Below are positions 1 through 11,565 of a DNA stretch of 64,000 nucleotides, in pieces. Below the pieces are notes generated by a model. The model had not been told where the DNA came from. It saw only the letters and a program-made list of their open reading frames with translations, and searched no databases. The stretch spans positions 3,224,001 through 3,288,000 of the forward strand of contig JARKIF010000003.1 of the NCBI GenBank assembly GCA_029378245.1, written 5' to 3'. A program made the position numbers and the translations under genes. The stretch's first letter is position 1, and the number at the start of each line of letters is the position of its first letter. The DNA comes from Roridomyces roridus (Eukaryota; Basidiomycota; Agaricomycetes; Agaricales; Mycenaceae).

Positions 1-1424
1 CCAAGGCCCGCACAGTAGCCCAGGCTTTCTAGACACGCAATAGTAGACCAGTTGTAAACTGGGCTGACGTAACTTCCAGCTCACGCTTGTTGGAAGGCCA
101 TTGGAGAGCCTTCCAGGATCCACACCACAGCAGGCGTAATACAAATATGATAGCTTCACGAACAGAGCAGAAGGCAAAGCTCATCACAGGCGGCACCTAT
201 CCGGCTGAATGATCCCTGGCAACAGCCCACTTGATGAATGTTGATAATGGAGGAACACTCGATAGCGAAAGGCATCGCGTCTGCTGCGCCTGTTGACTTT
301 ATTATGTCCGCAGAAGTTGCTCGTTCGAACCGGGCTCGAGTGGATGGAATCGGCACCGCAAGGTTTTTTGCCCTGGCATCGCGGAACCAGCCCCGTTGAA
401 ATTCCGCTGGTTGTGATGCCCGATCACTCTAAGGATCACCTCGGCGCTCCGGCGATCACGGCATATGCACAGCTAATACACAGCCTCTGCGCTGCGGGCC
501 GACTGTGCTCGCAGTTCAACGCAGTTCAAAGCGGTCAGGTGGGTGGCGCACGGACACCCGTGGACAGTATAAATAGGTCTCTTTCGTAGTCAGTAGATAG
601 GCATTCTGAATATTATAGATTTATCGACTCAAGCCTCGTGTTTACGACGAATCTGCAACACTCGGAATCTCCGTGTCTATGACTTCTACATCAAGAACTC
701 CGTAGCCTCACAACGATCAGGGACATCGATGAATTGATGAATACGATCAGCGCCAAGTCCAGACCAGGTGTTCCGAGCTTGAGACGGATCGCCGCGCCAG
801 GACACCGAAGCAAATTCGTGTGCCGATCACACTGGGCAGGTTTCGGCTCGTCTTGGCAGGTTGCTGAAGCAGTCCCCCTGACCTCCCTTGTCATGAGAAT
901 CGAGATATTGGGCGCCCACCAAACGCCTAAATTACCGACGACGGGGAACGTTCAACGGGAAACTTCACACCAGTGACCATCCGGGTTCTGGGTCGCGGAC
1001 AGTGTTCCTGAACTCAGGTCGAGCCAAAACTGCCCCTCGAGGGAACTCCGCCAAGTTTCAACTCTTGGATTTATCGTCCAGTTGCGTGGTGACGACCCAT
1101 TGCGAATTCGACGCGACGATTTTCGATGCGGTGCCTGTCACCGCTCGATCCAGACTTGTTTGGTGCATGTCTGGATGAGGCACGGACGTGCAAGACGCCA
1201 TAGAGCCAACTAGTCCCATAATGCCATTATTGGGCGATCCGCCGTACTACAGTAATTATTTCTGCTCCTCGCAGAAACACTCGTAAGTACGGGTTATGGA
1301 ATATTTCTTGGCGATCGGAAGTCGGCTGTGACATCTCTCTGAGACCGCCGATGGTGTATTAATTAACCCTGACGTCTAGAAACCAGCATATCCAACTGTG
1401 TTCAATGTGTTTGACCTCCGTTTG
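1..1424. other. Intergenic, no gene seen
   Basis: Only short overlapping open frames on both strands, with no recognisable domain, no consistent set of splice sites and no codon pattern favouring one frame. A TATA-like string near 568 is not followed by a convincing coding frame. Confidence 0.6.
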
Positions 1425-1430
1425 TATAAA
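1425..1430 (+). promoter_or_regulatory. TATA box of the secreted Gly/Ala-rich protein gene
   Basis: TATAAA lies about 220 nt before the start codon at 1652. It is followed by a long C/T-rich leader (about 1470-1640), common upstream of strongly expressed fungal genes. A possible 5' UTR intron (GTGAGT near 1503) would account for the long distance. Confidence 0.5.
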
Positions 1431-1651
1431 GACCTGCATAGGATGCCACCATTCCTCAGCCAGTTTTTTCTTCTTCTTCGGTCTCCACTCAGATACTGCG
1501 TAGTGAGTACTCCCTCTCATCCATTTCCAAACACCCACTAACCTACCTCCCAGTCTTTCCCACCTTTCATTCTAACCTCTTTACATTTGCTTCGCCCAAC
1601 TCCTTTTATTCTTCCTTATTCCAACTACCACCGCACCTTTTTCCAATCACC

Positions 1652-2537
1652 ATGTACGCCAAGACCACCGTCGTCTCCCTCCTCCTCGCTTCCTCGGCGT
1701 TCGCCGCTCCGCTCTCCCAAGAGGCTGTCGAGGCCCGTGAGCTCGAGGCCCGCGTCCGCCTCCCCACCGGTGCCCTCGCCGGCCTCGCCAAGACCTTCGG
1801 GAAGGGCGTGCTCAGCGGTGGCGCTATCACCGGTCTCCTGAGCCTTTTGGGCGGGGTCGGTGGCGACGACTCGTCTTCCTCCGCGTGAGTATTCTTTCAC
1901 TTGGTCCACATATCTCATCTCATCCCTGTTTCTAGCCGCCGTGACCTCGAGGCCCGTGCCTGGTCTCGCCGGCGTTCTCGAGAAGCTCATCGGCGCCGGC
2001 GGCGAGTCTCTCGAGAGTGTCATCAAGAAGGCAATCCTCGGTGGTGCCGCGTCCGGTGTCGCAGTTGAAGGGTACGTCTATGATGAATCTCCCTCCTCGA
2101 ATATCACCTCATCTGCTTTGTCTAGCGTCAACGCCGTGGCTGGTAAGCGTGCCGTCGCAGGCAGCGTTGCCGGTGCCGCCGCAAAGTCCGGCCTCGGCAA
2201 AACCATCGGTAACGGAGTCGCCGACGGCCTCGGCAGCGCTCTCGGCGGTCTCGGAATCGCCGCGATCCTCGGCAAGCTCTTCGGTGACGACTCCTCCCCT
2301 GCCACACGCGCGATGGCCGACCTGTCCGACGAGGAGGTCAACACGCTCCTCGAGTGGATCGGTACCCACCCTTCCGACACCAACAACGTCGACAAGCGTG
2401 CGGCCATCACCTCCTCCGTCGGCAAGGGCCTTGCTGGTATTGGTGCGGGTCTTGCGGCGAGCCAAGGCATCCAAGCTGCCATCGAGAAGCTCGAGAGCTT
2501 GTTCCACCGCGAGGCCAGCTTCGACGAGCTCGACTAA
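1652..2537 (+). CDS. Secreted Gly/Ala-rich small protein, function unknown
   Basis: The start is followed by a clear signal peptide (MYAKTTVVSLLLASSAFA). Three exons are proposed: 1652-1884, then about 1952-2071, then 2126-2537, giving about 254 residues. Intron 2 (2072-2125) is a clean GT-AG intron of 54 nt. Intron 1 has a good donor (GTGAGT at 1885), but its best acceptor (TTTCTAG ending 1935) puts exon 2 one base out of frame; a weaker AG ending 1951 keeps the frame. So either the weak acceptor is used or there is a one-base insertion. The mature part is rich in Gly, Ala and Leu with amphipathic stretches and has dibasic KR sites (GKRAV, VDKRAA) that could be Kex2 sites. No family recognised. 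Exported product likely; role unknown. Confidence 0.7.
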
Positions 2538-2871
2538 ATGCCTGAGTGTTATCTTGCAGATTAAAGTTAGAGTATCGTACACGAATTCAAACTTTGTCTG
2601 TAGCGCTCTTTCGTAGTGTTGGGATGCGCATTGGAATGGCGGTTGATCTTCTTTTCTTGCTTGTCTGAGTCCGTGTGAGCCCGCGAACGCCCCCGAGATA
2701 TCAACAACAAGGTATTCGCCGCACTAAAACAGGGCGTCGCAAGTCGAACAAAGCGGCGGAGAAATCAGAATCGTTAGAAAAAATAACTCGATGCCAGGCA
2801 CTTCAAGTAGCGTAGATCCTCAACAAATCGGATTACATTCAGAATCCCAATACGACTATCCGATCGCGCAT
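2538..2871. other. Short intergenic gap between convergent genes
   Basis: Lies between the ends of two convergent genes, so it should hold both 3' ends. No coding signal seen. Confidence 0.5.
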
Positions 2872-4459
2872 CTACACCTCAAAGACATGAACAACGTGCC
2901 CACGAGTAGAAGACGAGAACCACTCACGGTACCGAGAATCCAATCCTGATCGATCATAAGATCATTAAAATCCCATTCAACAGCGCGAGTGGTGCTGCGG
3001 TAGGGTAAGGCATGTAGTGACGGGGTATTTGAAAGGCCCATCATTGGGAATGGTGCTGGGTCGCACGACTAGGCTGTCCGTATCCTCTGTCGCGCCGGAC
3101 GCGATCGTCGGACCAAAGTCAAGAATCTGGATGTGTTTCTTCTCGGAAGTCGGCATCAGGACGCGCTTCGCCGTATACATGGCTAACGTCGTTCGGTGAG
3201 TTGTGTAAGAGTACAATGGTGAGGAAGGACTAACCGGGGCCAGTAGAAATGATCTCCCTCAAAGATACGGGTGGAGTCCGGACCCCAATCCGCCCAAGGG
3301 ACGTCGACTACATGCCGATTCACGCATATACCGCATGAACGTGCGGTGATGCACGACAAGATACAGAGACTCCAAGTCGTCCGGGTACTCCAAGACTATG
3401 AAGAATACACGGCGCTCGTTTGCTGGGCGGAATCTACCGGACGTCGGGTGGGCGCAGAGAGGCTGACTCCGGATGCGCACGGCGGAGATTTCCTCCTCCA
3501 AGTCCTCCGAAAGCTCTGGAAAACATAGACTTGCCACGCGTGAAGTACCAACAGCACCGTGGGCCGTGAGGGTGAATAAATCGATACGGCCTGTGTCGAG
3601 GGGTGAAGTCAGAACAAAGGAGCGAGGGGAGAGAAATTGGAAGTCGAGGTGTTCCGTTGTTGATTCATGGTCCTGGGCCATAATGTGTAAGCAAGCATAC
3701 GATGGCAGTGAATGTCGAAAACGTACCACGATCAACACCCCCGTACGCCAATTCCAGAGCTGTAACCGTCCCGGTTGGACAAAAGATACACCAATCACGT
3801 CGTCCGCAAGCCGGATGGCCTGAGGCAGTCCTTCCACCGGGAAAGTGATCTTAGACTCGCCGGCGCACGGATGAGGTTCGTGCGACGACAGAGTACGAAA
3901 GACCAGACTGGCTAAACCTGAGCCGGGATAGTATAAAGCGACGAATAAATCCTGCGTCGGGTCCATAGCAAAGTCCTCGAATTTTTCCAATTCGATGCCA
4001 AGAGGATGCCTGGCGAAGTGTGCATTTGCACCGAGATGGGGAAGTGAGAGGGTGGAGAAATCCGGAGAGCGCCCTTGCAGTGCAAAAACGCCGCCGACCA
4101 GGTCGTAAGCGAAACAATTGTGCAATGATGCCACGTCGACGACGGTCTCGGACCTCCACTGCAGAGTCTGCCACGTCCGCCGACGCTTGACGAGAGCTTG
4201 CAACTTGTCTGCAACGGGGGAAGGGTCCAAGCCGGCGTCAAGGAGGCCATTTTTCCATAGTTCGGCGGCATACTGCAGTGCAGGGGAAGTGGTGATCGTT
4301 TGGTGCCATGCCCGCGAAACCTTCACGCGTTGTTGTAAAGATGTCGAGGAAATGTGTTGTATGTGAGCTCACCGACGAAAACCCGAGCATAGATGCTGGG
4401 TCTAGAAGGGAGAGTATGTGGCAGAGCACCTCTGGAGGCATATCGGCGAAATTCGTCAT
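2872..4459 (-). pseudogene. F-box protein of agaric type, with three frame breaks
   Basis: Exon 1 (4459-4373) carries the F-box start (MPPEVLCHILSLLDPASMLG). Exon 2 resumes at 4320 after a 52-nt intron, and a 54-nt in-phase intron lies at 3726-3673. The body matches the agaric F-box layout: HHRTFMRY, then VPWADWGPDSTR, HVYG, HIQILDFGP, LPYRST and LMIDQDWILGT near the end. These blocks fall in different frames, with single-base shifts needed near 3312-3335, 3165-3172 and 3009-3010 (an extra C in a CC pair on the coding strand). All three are in the same direction, while the introns at 3234-3183 and 2927-2878 still look usable. F-box proteins recruit substrates to SCF ubiquitin ligases. The gene is either decayed or disturbed by assembly indels. 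Confidence 0.75.
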
Positions 4460-5039
4460 GGCGGTAAGAGGACAAGCGGCAAGGCGGTGCTTTGAAGTTG
4501 GCTATGCTTGGGCCCATCACTGATGACTCTCGTTCCGCCGCGGCCGTCATAAGCTTCGAAGCCCCAGCGAAACCGCAACAGCAGCAGAAAACAGAGGAAA
4601 TCCAGTCAAACTTGGAGCACATCCGCAATTCAGAAACAACTTAGTTGAGATCACGCCTTGATCACGCCGATCGACGGCTGAAACTACCGCGGGAACTCTT
4701 TCGGCGTCGTACCTGGGCAACTTGAGCAGCTTTCTCAATATCAACGCGGTCTCAACAAATCCGTGAAACTGACCTTGCCGATTTCGAACACCCGAAACCA
4801 CGGCGCATGGCCCACGGACACGCAACGCTTGCGCAACGCAATCGGGTAGGCTTTCGCGGCTTTCTCACCAGAAGACCTACATGAGAACGAGCAGGTTTGA
4901 CAGTGAGAGCAGCAAAAGCTCTCATCACCCAACATACCAAGCATAACCTCACCGAAATCAACACATACAAAACCACACCGCGTAGATTCCCCGCTGGTGG
5001 GATTGCACCGCCGAGCCAACTGGCGGCACGGTAGCGAGT

Positions 5040-5409
5040 CTAATCCAATGCCGGCGAATCAAGAGTGGAATCAGCACGCACGCCGTCACTGCCGTCGTCG
5101 AGCTTGCATTTTTTACTATCAAATGCCGATCGAGTAAGCCGGCGACCAAGGGGTAGACGACATGGACCACGCACCTGCTACTCTCCTCTAAAACCTTGCC
5201 GGCTTCGCTCAAAAGCCGTGTCAACTCGTTCCTAGCCTTCTCAGCCGACGCGACGAGGATCCGCTCTCGCCTCAGCTCCGCCTCCCTCTCCTTGAGCTCC
5301 TTCTTCAGGCTTGCAATCTCGCGCGCTTGTTCCTGGATGAGTGCCTGCTGCTTGTCGCGTTGCTTTTGAGGTTGTCAAGGCCGCGTTGGACGACAGCATG
5401 TGGGTCCAT
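5040..5409 (-). pseudogene. Coiled-coil protein C, one-base deletion
   Basis: The start (MDPHAVVQRGLDNLK) is followed by a Lys/Glu/Arg/Gln-rich coiled coil (QEQAREIASLKKELKERE). The two stretches are one base apart in frame: the sequence has AAAA near 5371-5374 where five A would keep the frame. Allowing that base, exon 1 (5409-5175) and exon 2 (5115-5040) add up to exactly 104 codons, ending in an acidic/basic tail (KKCKLDDGSDG) and a TAG stop. The start resembles those of proteins A and B nearby, suggesting tandem paralogs. It may instead be the last part of gene B. No known family. Confidence 0.5.
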
Positions 5410-6236
5410 CGTGTCAGTAAGTTCTGAGGTGGTAGTGGTTCGTGCCGACGACGCACGATGCGTTGCATTTTTGGACGAGGCTTCTCCGTGTTCTTGAAAT
5501 TGTCGTCGACATCCTCTGCCTTGCGTTTGGCGCTTTCAACAGGTTACGAAAATTAGCAGGCCAAGGTAAGACTCACGGAGTATCGGGAGAACTAGGCGCA
5601 GCGCTGGCTGCAAAAGAGGAAGCCTCCGCTAGGCGGGGCATTTGGTGCTCGAAGTTTTTGGCGGGAAGCTTCTCCGTTTCCTTGACGATGTCGTCGAGAT
5701 CCTCCACCTCAGGTTTGGCGCCAAGGCTAAAGACGTGCATCAGGTTACAAAAATAAAACCGAGATAAACAACGGTGAAACGCACGGAGAGTCAAAGAAAG
5801 TACCGGCGTCGCGCCCCACCTCCTCAGCCAACGTGCACATACCGTTCTGCGCCGACGCAAGCAACCGGAGGAGCGTTGTACGGTGACCCTCGAGCTTCAG
5901 CCGCGCCGCCAACACCTCCTGTTTCTCGTCGGCGAACTTTGAGCGTGCATCAAGTTCCTGGCGTAGCGAGTCTCGCTCCGCGATGACAGCCTTCAACTGC
6001 TTGCTAAGAGCTGCATTCGCACAAGACTGTGTTTCAGCGCGGAGGCGATTGGCATCGGCCTCCTTGCGAAGGTTGTCGAGAGCGCCGTGGATGGCGTCGA
6101 AACTGGAGTAGCTTTAAATTCACCCCTGTGTTTCTTCCGCCTACCGTTTAACCATCCCCTGAAACATGAGAGCGCGTCGAGGATCGAGGGTTTCTAATGT
6201 AAAATCAAGTGGACCAAGATCACTGCATTGGTTCAT
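5241..6236 (-). CDS. Coiled-coil protein B with duplicated charged exons
   Basis: Exons 6236-6145, 6102-5785, 5726-5577 and 5532 onward join in phase by GT-AG introns. Residues about 31-130 form a long coiled coil (RKEADANRLRAETQ; ERDSLRQELDARSKF). Exons 3 and 4 are related copies (AKPEVEDLDDIVKETEK and AKRKAEDVDDNFKNTEK), and even the flanking intron bases are similar. Read straight on, the frame stops at 5241 (283 residues), but this last part overlaps protein C in a worse-looking frame, so the true 3' end is uncertain; splicing into C is possible. No domain recognised. Confidence 0.5.
5463..5760 (-). repeat. Duplicated exon plus flanking intron edge
   Basis: Two copies of a roughly 80-100 bp module (about 5463-5545 and 5640-5760) share the charged exon and the intron bases CAGGTTAC(A/G)AAAAT beside it. 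A third, weaker relative of the exon (KRKADAKDSAK) is read near 6483-6545. This is local exon duplication within the coiled-coil cluster. Confidence 0.55.
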
Positions 6237-6625
6237 ACCTCGAGGTAAGTTTACAAAAGAAGCGTCGGGAAGAATCACAATCCCAATCCCTCCAACCGGT
6301 TCCGTGAATTAAGTTCCTCCAAAGGTGCCGTGTTTGGGACTCTCTAATCAGGCGAACAGGTCGATTGGATTCTCCTCTGAACGGATGACAGACTTGATGA
6401 TGAAGACAATTCGATGAGACGTAGACATGACCGCGTGAGGCAAGGAGACATACCGGCCGAAGGCGTTTAGAGGGAGGGGGAGTCGTCTTTGCCGAATCTT
6501 TGGCGTCTGCTTTGCGCTTCGTATCGTTGCTTTCGACACGTCAGTAAAACGGAATGTGTACTGAAGGAAGACACACCTTGTCTTACTGGGCCCGGTGGAA
6601 CCCTTGCTCGAATTTTTGGTCGACT

Positions 6626-8028
6626 TCAAAAGCAGGGCCCGGCCCGGGCAGCTGTACTCCTTCGTGTCTTTGTCACGACCTGTGAAATATTAAGCACGAT
6701 CGCCAAATGGGAGCAGGAGGATCATAGAGACCTCTCCTGAAGGCCTGACGAGAACTCGCCGGTTTAGAGCAAAGATTGGATCATCTGAATCCTCATCCGG
6801 ATCATCATCCGAAGAGTTCTCGAGCAGGCGTTTACGCCAGTGAACGCTGATGTATATATAGTTGAGGGTGGAGGCAAAGAAGTCATTCGTACACCGGCGA
6901 CGCACATGGGAATCGCCTCCGTTGCCTCAGCAGGCCTGCCAGCCTTGGGGTTTCGTGAGGATACAACGACAATGCGTGGCAGGGGAGTTTCAAACCTCTT
7001 CGGGAACCTGCCAGAATAAACACATCTGTACATTCCCCGATACATTGAAGCGCGTGCGACACACACCTTGGCCATGTCCTGCTCGACCTTGATGTCGGTC
7101 TTGGTGCCTGTCTTGCGTTGACCAGGGCTGATACGCAGGGGTCAGTCAGAAGAGAAAAGAAAGCGTCGGATGACGACGCACCTGGTCCCGGCCTCTGTAG
7201 TCCCCCCGAGCCCATCAAGAAACCTCCCAAGCTCAGCCCTCATCGTCTCCCCTGACGCCCGCAGATTCTTAAGCTCCTGCTCGCGTTGCTCCCGTTTCAG
7301 TTTCTCCTTGATCAGCTCCTCCTTCTTCTCGGCAATCTTAGCCTGACTCGCCCTCAACTCTTCATGCAGCTTCTCTCTTTCCCTCTCCGACTCTGCCAGT
7401 GTCCTCCGCACTTCCGCCAAGGGGGTGTCAACTTTCGAAATACGGATATCCACTCAAAAAGTTTTTTAAGCCCCCTCCCGGGACCCCTCCCCCCCCCTCC
7501 CCTACCATATAGGGCAGGTGTTTCCCACGATCAGCTCGGCCATCAAAGTTTGATCTCAAATCAGTACCAATCCGTGGTGGAAATTCAACCACCAGCTCCC
7601 ATAAAAGCAGGACATCTCAGACACAACACATTTCAAGTCCAGTGGCATCCTGCACTGGGTTGTTCTGCCATTTTTGCATCTAAATTCCATCCAAAATTGT
7701 CTGATGCCATCAGTATCAGCCAAATTAGGAAATTTCCATCAATGTTGCTCCCAAGTGTCCAAAAAGTACTTCCTTGGTGTAAAACTGTCTTTCTCAATGG
7801 TTTTAGAGCCCAATGCAACTTTGTTAAAATGCAGGTCAAAAAGTTTTTTAAGGCCCCCTCGGGGACCCCCCCCCCTCCCCCACCCGGTGTCGGAATTTCG
7901 GCTGTTGACACCCCCTTGACTTCCGCTATCTCCCGCGTCTGTGCTTCCGCCCGAGCACGATACCCCTCGGTTTCCTTTTGTAGTTGCTCCAGCCCACGCT
8001 CAAAGAGCTGTCGAGAGTCGCCGTCCAT
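6626..8028 (-). pseudogene. Coiled-coil protein A, exon split by a hAT-like MITE
   Basis: The start at 8028 (MDGDSRQLFERGLEQLQKE) leads into a coiled coil that is cut after REIAEV at 7927 and resumes as RRTLAESEREREKL before 7410. Removing 509 nt (the 501-bp element plus one copy of its 8-bp duplication) leaves exon 1 (8028-7182) at 338 nt, exactly the phase needed by the next exons: 7127-7065, 7007-6906, 6846-6732 and 6679-6626. The joined frame would be 223 codons plus stop. A further Ser/Lys-rich stretch (KSTKNSSKGSTGPSKT; TPPPSKRLRP) lies downstream to about 6440 in a shifted frame, so the true end is unsure. No family recognised; a Lys/Arg-rich, possibly nuclear protein is a guess only. 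Confidence 0.65.
7418..7918. mobile_element. hAT-like MITE (501 bp) inserted in a coding exon
   Basis: The ends are 15-bp perfect inverted repeats (CAAGGGGGTGTCAAC and its complement), with weaker symmetry continuing inward. The element is flanked by an identical 8-bp duplication, ACTTCCGC, at 7410-7417 and 7919-7926, the size made by hAT transposases. Inside, two direct copies of a C-rich stretch (TCAAAAAGTTTTTTAAG followed by long C runs) lie near each end, at about 7453 and 7836. No transposase frame is present, so it is non-autonomous. Confidence 0.9.
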
Positions 8029-8440
8029 TGTGAGATGTGGTGCGGTGGAAAAATCTAGAGCTCGTGGCAGTGCTGACCACCTGATCCGTAACCTGCGGCC
8101 ACTGTCTCAGTGACATCATTTCTGATGGCCAATCACTGCACGTGTACACGCGTCCCTCTCTTCCACTGCCACCGTAGACTCGCTGTAGCCCCAATCCTGG
8201 AACGCATCGCTTGAGACCCCTTTGCCGGAACGGAAACATTCTCTCGAACCCAGGAACTCAAGGAGAACAACAAGGTTGTCATGGCGCTGTGTCACGACGG
8301 GAATACAAGACGCACAAGAACAATAACAAGATATGGCGATTCAGTTCTCGGCTCTCGTCAAGCTCTGTTCCTTTGTCTCCTGCCGACCCCGTCACCTGAA
8401 ATCGACCTTCGCGGCCCGCATCAATCAAGGCCATCAGAAG

Positions 8441-8447
8441 TATAAAA
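8441..8447 (+). promoter_or_regulatory. TATA box of the 717-residue protein gene
   Basis: TATAAAA ends 46 nt before the ATG at 8494, a usual core-promoter distance. Confidence 0.6.
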
Positions 8448-8493
8448 GCCGGCGTTGGACCCACAACGCCCACTTTCGCCTCTGCCCACCACC

Positions 8494-10920
8494 ATGTCCT
8501 ATCTCACTGCAGGTCTACGCCTCCTCACGCTCGATACAACGCGCTTTCTCGCGCTCATCGGCGTTCAATTCCTCATCGCCGCCGCCGCCTCGCACTTCTT
8601 GGGTCGCTACTTCTACTTCATCCCCTCTGCAGTGGCGCTCGTGATGAGGCAATCATTGGGGACCTCGTGCGTGGAAGAGGAGGACGATGAATGTTCCAGC
8701 GACGCAGGATCGGATTTGGGTAGCCCGCCGAGCACCCTTAGGTGTGTGCCACTCTACTCGCACTACGATCCTTCCCCGATCGCTAGGTGTGTACCCTGCT
8801 CGTATCCAAGTCAGCCTACTCACCGATCGTCCCTCTTTCTGCGCGCAGAAGTCGACGACACCCTGCGCCGCATGCGTACTACCTGGACTCGTACGTCAAC
8901 AACCTGTTTTCTTCTAAGACATAATCGGACTTGACTGTTGTTGCAGCTCCTCATTGTCACTCGACTACAACTCACCTTGGGCGCTCTCACCTTGGGCGCC
9001 ATCGAGCGCAGCTGCCCTGTGAGTTCATTAATTCCTCTTCTTCATTATCTCAGTACCCGACTTACGATGATGCAGCGCCGACCCCGGGGTCGAAGCTGCA
9101 TTCCGTACACGCTACTCTCCAGTCAACATACGGCAGTGCGTCCGATTCCTCTATTTCTCTAAAATAGTAGTGATAATAATTTTTGAAGCACAATACAACC
9201 GCAGTCGCAGCCGCAGCGTTTGAGGTGGTCTGACAGCTCGCACTCCAGCCTCGACTCCAATTCTGTTGATTCCTGTGAAGCGTCCGTTGCGCGCCTGGAG
9301 CAGTGGAGTACCCGTCGCAAAAGAGCGGTGGTTCCTGAATGTAGATGCGATGAGGCAGGGAGTGGACGGTGGGCGACGACTATAAGTCTCCATAAACTCG
9401 GGTCGTTACCGACTAGGATGTCGAACGTCTCGCCGCCCATGCCGATTGTTCAACATCCTAATGCCCCCTCCGTTGCCTCTACGACGCGTCCCATGCTTCA
9501 CTTCCAATCTACACCGTCGCCAATTCGAGCGACGTTACCTGCGACGATATCATCGCGCACGTGGCCCGCAGCCCCTATTCCAACTCCGCTGCCGCTGCAG
9601 ATGCCGATCCCAAAAGTTCCAAGCGCGAACATTCGGAACGCCGGGATACCTGGCGCTCGTCCGACCGTCGCGGCGGCAGATTTCCTAGCGTCTCGGACGC
9701 AAGACGTGGTGCCGATGGAGGACATCGAAGAGACCTCTTATCCACCGTGGATGAAGCCGACGAGGACGATGATGCATACCTTCGGTGTAGATGGATGGAC
9801 CGGCCATGAGGTGGCAATGGACATTGATGTCGAGATGGAGGTAGACGTTGATTTCGTTGTGCCTGCGTCGACACGGGCGCCCAGCCTGATGAACGTTGAC
9901 GTCGACCCTACTCCAATTCCCACTTCAGGCCAAGTGCAGCCCGCATCTGCAACCCGTCCTCCCGCACGGGCACCTAGTCTCATGAGCGTGGACGTCGACC
10001 CTGTTGTGGCTCCCGCGCACCCCGCACCGGCTTCACATCCTCCCCAGTCTGTGCCCATCCCCATCCCAGTCGCGGATACTGGCCCCACCCCTAAACCTCA
10101 CAAATCGGCCCCCACTCTCATCCAGGTCTCTGCTCCGGCCGGCAACGCTTCCAATTCCAATTCGTGCGAGTCCCTGAACAACCTAATGAAGGGGACTGTG
10201 CTCTCGGATTCGAATTCGGCTTCCCAGCAGACTGTTGGCCAAGTCGCTCCCGCTGTACTTACAGCTAAGCCTCCTGTATCAACACCCACCCCCACCAACG
10301 TCGCTAAACCGGACGTCGACAAACCGAAACCGGGCGTCGACAGCGCCGATTCAAACTCGTGTGGGTCTCTGAGCGACCTCACGAAAGCCAGCTCGGCATC
10401 GACTGGCCAGCAGCCTGACGGCGAAGCGTCGACGTCGACACCCACCCGCAACGAGGTCGATACCGCCTCTGGTCCCGCACACCCCACACCTGCATTTGCT
10501 GTGCATCCCGTCAAGCCTCTCACCGCTGTACCCACCCTCATACACGTCCCTGACTCCCAGGCAGACGCCTCCGATTCGGATTCATCCGACTCTCATCATG
10601 AATTCGAACCCGGCGTCGACTTCGAATTCCGGGAAGCCCGGCCAAGGCTGCAAGCGGATTCTGGCTCGGGATCCGGAGCGCATTCCGAGTCCAACTCGGA
10701 TCCCCAGGTTGCATTGGAATCCCCAAGCCAACCAGAACCAGAATGCCAGCCCGCACCCGAGGCCCAGGTGAATGAGTTTCTTCAGAGTCTTGAAGCGATT
10801 TTGTTGTTACAAGAGCAACAAAAGCAAGAGGCTGAGGAGCGGAATCGGAGAGAGGCTGAGTGGTTAAAACGGGAGCGACAGGAGCTGGAGGATGAGTTGG
10901 TGCGGGATCTGCTGGGCTGA
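8494..10920 (+). CDS. Low-complexity protein with hydrophobic N-terminus and C-terminal coiled coil
   Basis: Five exons join in phase (8494-8741, 8849-8890, 8947-9018, 9076-9135, 9189-10920) to give 717 residues. The N-terminus has one or two hydrophobic segments (FLALIGVQFLIAAAASHFLG), likely a membrane anchor. The long middle is Pro/Ser/Val/Asp-rich and probably disordered, with imperfect internal repeats: APSLM(N/S)VDVDP twice, and SNSCESLNNL / SNSCGSLSDL. The last 60 residues are a highly charged helix (EERNRREAEWLKRERQELED), a probable coiled coil. A conservative start is the ATG just after the TATA box. Small exons 2-4 rest on splice signals and phase only. No known family. Confidence 0.65.
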
Positions 10921-11565
10921 CCGTGTTGGTAATTTGGTTTGGTTTGGTTCTATTCTCTGTCGTCCCGGACTCGTGTATCCTTATTTCATACCTGTATTAC
11001 TTTTGTATTCTGTACCTCCGTCCAGTCGCCTAATGCGCGTGTATTTGCATATTTTTGGTAGAGCCTGACCGTCGGATAGAATTTAACATAATGCAGCGCA
11101 GTTCTGGCGGGTCGATTACCGGGTCCAGAGCGAGAGAGAGAGTATGGTTGGAAGTTTTTCGAACTGAGCTGCTCATTGAAAGACGGCGTGCAGATCCCAG
11201 GATCAGCCATTCCGAATGCAGTCGGGAACCCACACTTCGAAAAGACGCACGTATTGGTATTGCTCGCCAGCGCCAAGCTCAACCCCCGAGATTTATTTCG
11301 AGTGGCACTGGATGAACCTATTTTTTAGTTGAATGTGACCATGGGATATCGAAGATTCAGCCAGTGTAGAATCAGTTTCTCACCGGGTCGTCCAATGTGG
11401 TTCTGTCGACTGTTGTTTGTTTCAGGCTTTCCAAACGAAAAGAACTCAATTACAATCGCGTAAAGGTGTACGAACATGAGTTATAGCACACATATTCGAA
11501 GCATGCCAATCGTCAATCCCAAGCCCAAACAAAACAATCGACAATCAAGACCAAGATTCCACAGT
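10921..11565. other. Gap between convergent genes
   Basis: Holds the 3' ends of two convergent genes. No coding or repeat signal seen. Confidence 0.5.

Noticed and set aside
2017..2616. Large overlapping frames on both strands across the secreted protein gene
   Set aside because: High GC at third positions of the real gene makes shadow frames; they lack a signal peptide and consistent splicing.
3316..3340. A tiny intron (about 24 nt) to explain the first F-box frame break
   Set aside because: Far shorter than any other intron here, and the second and third breaks could not be explained in the same way.
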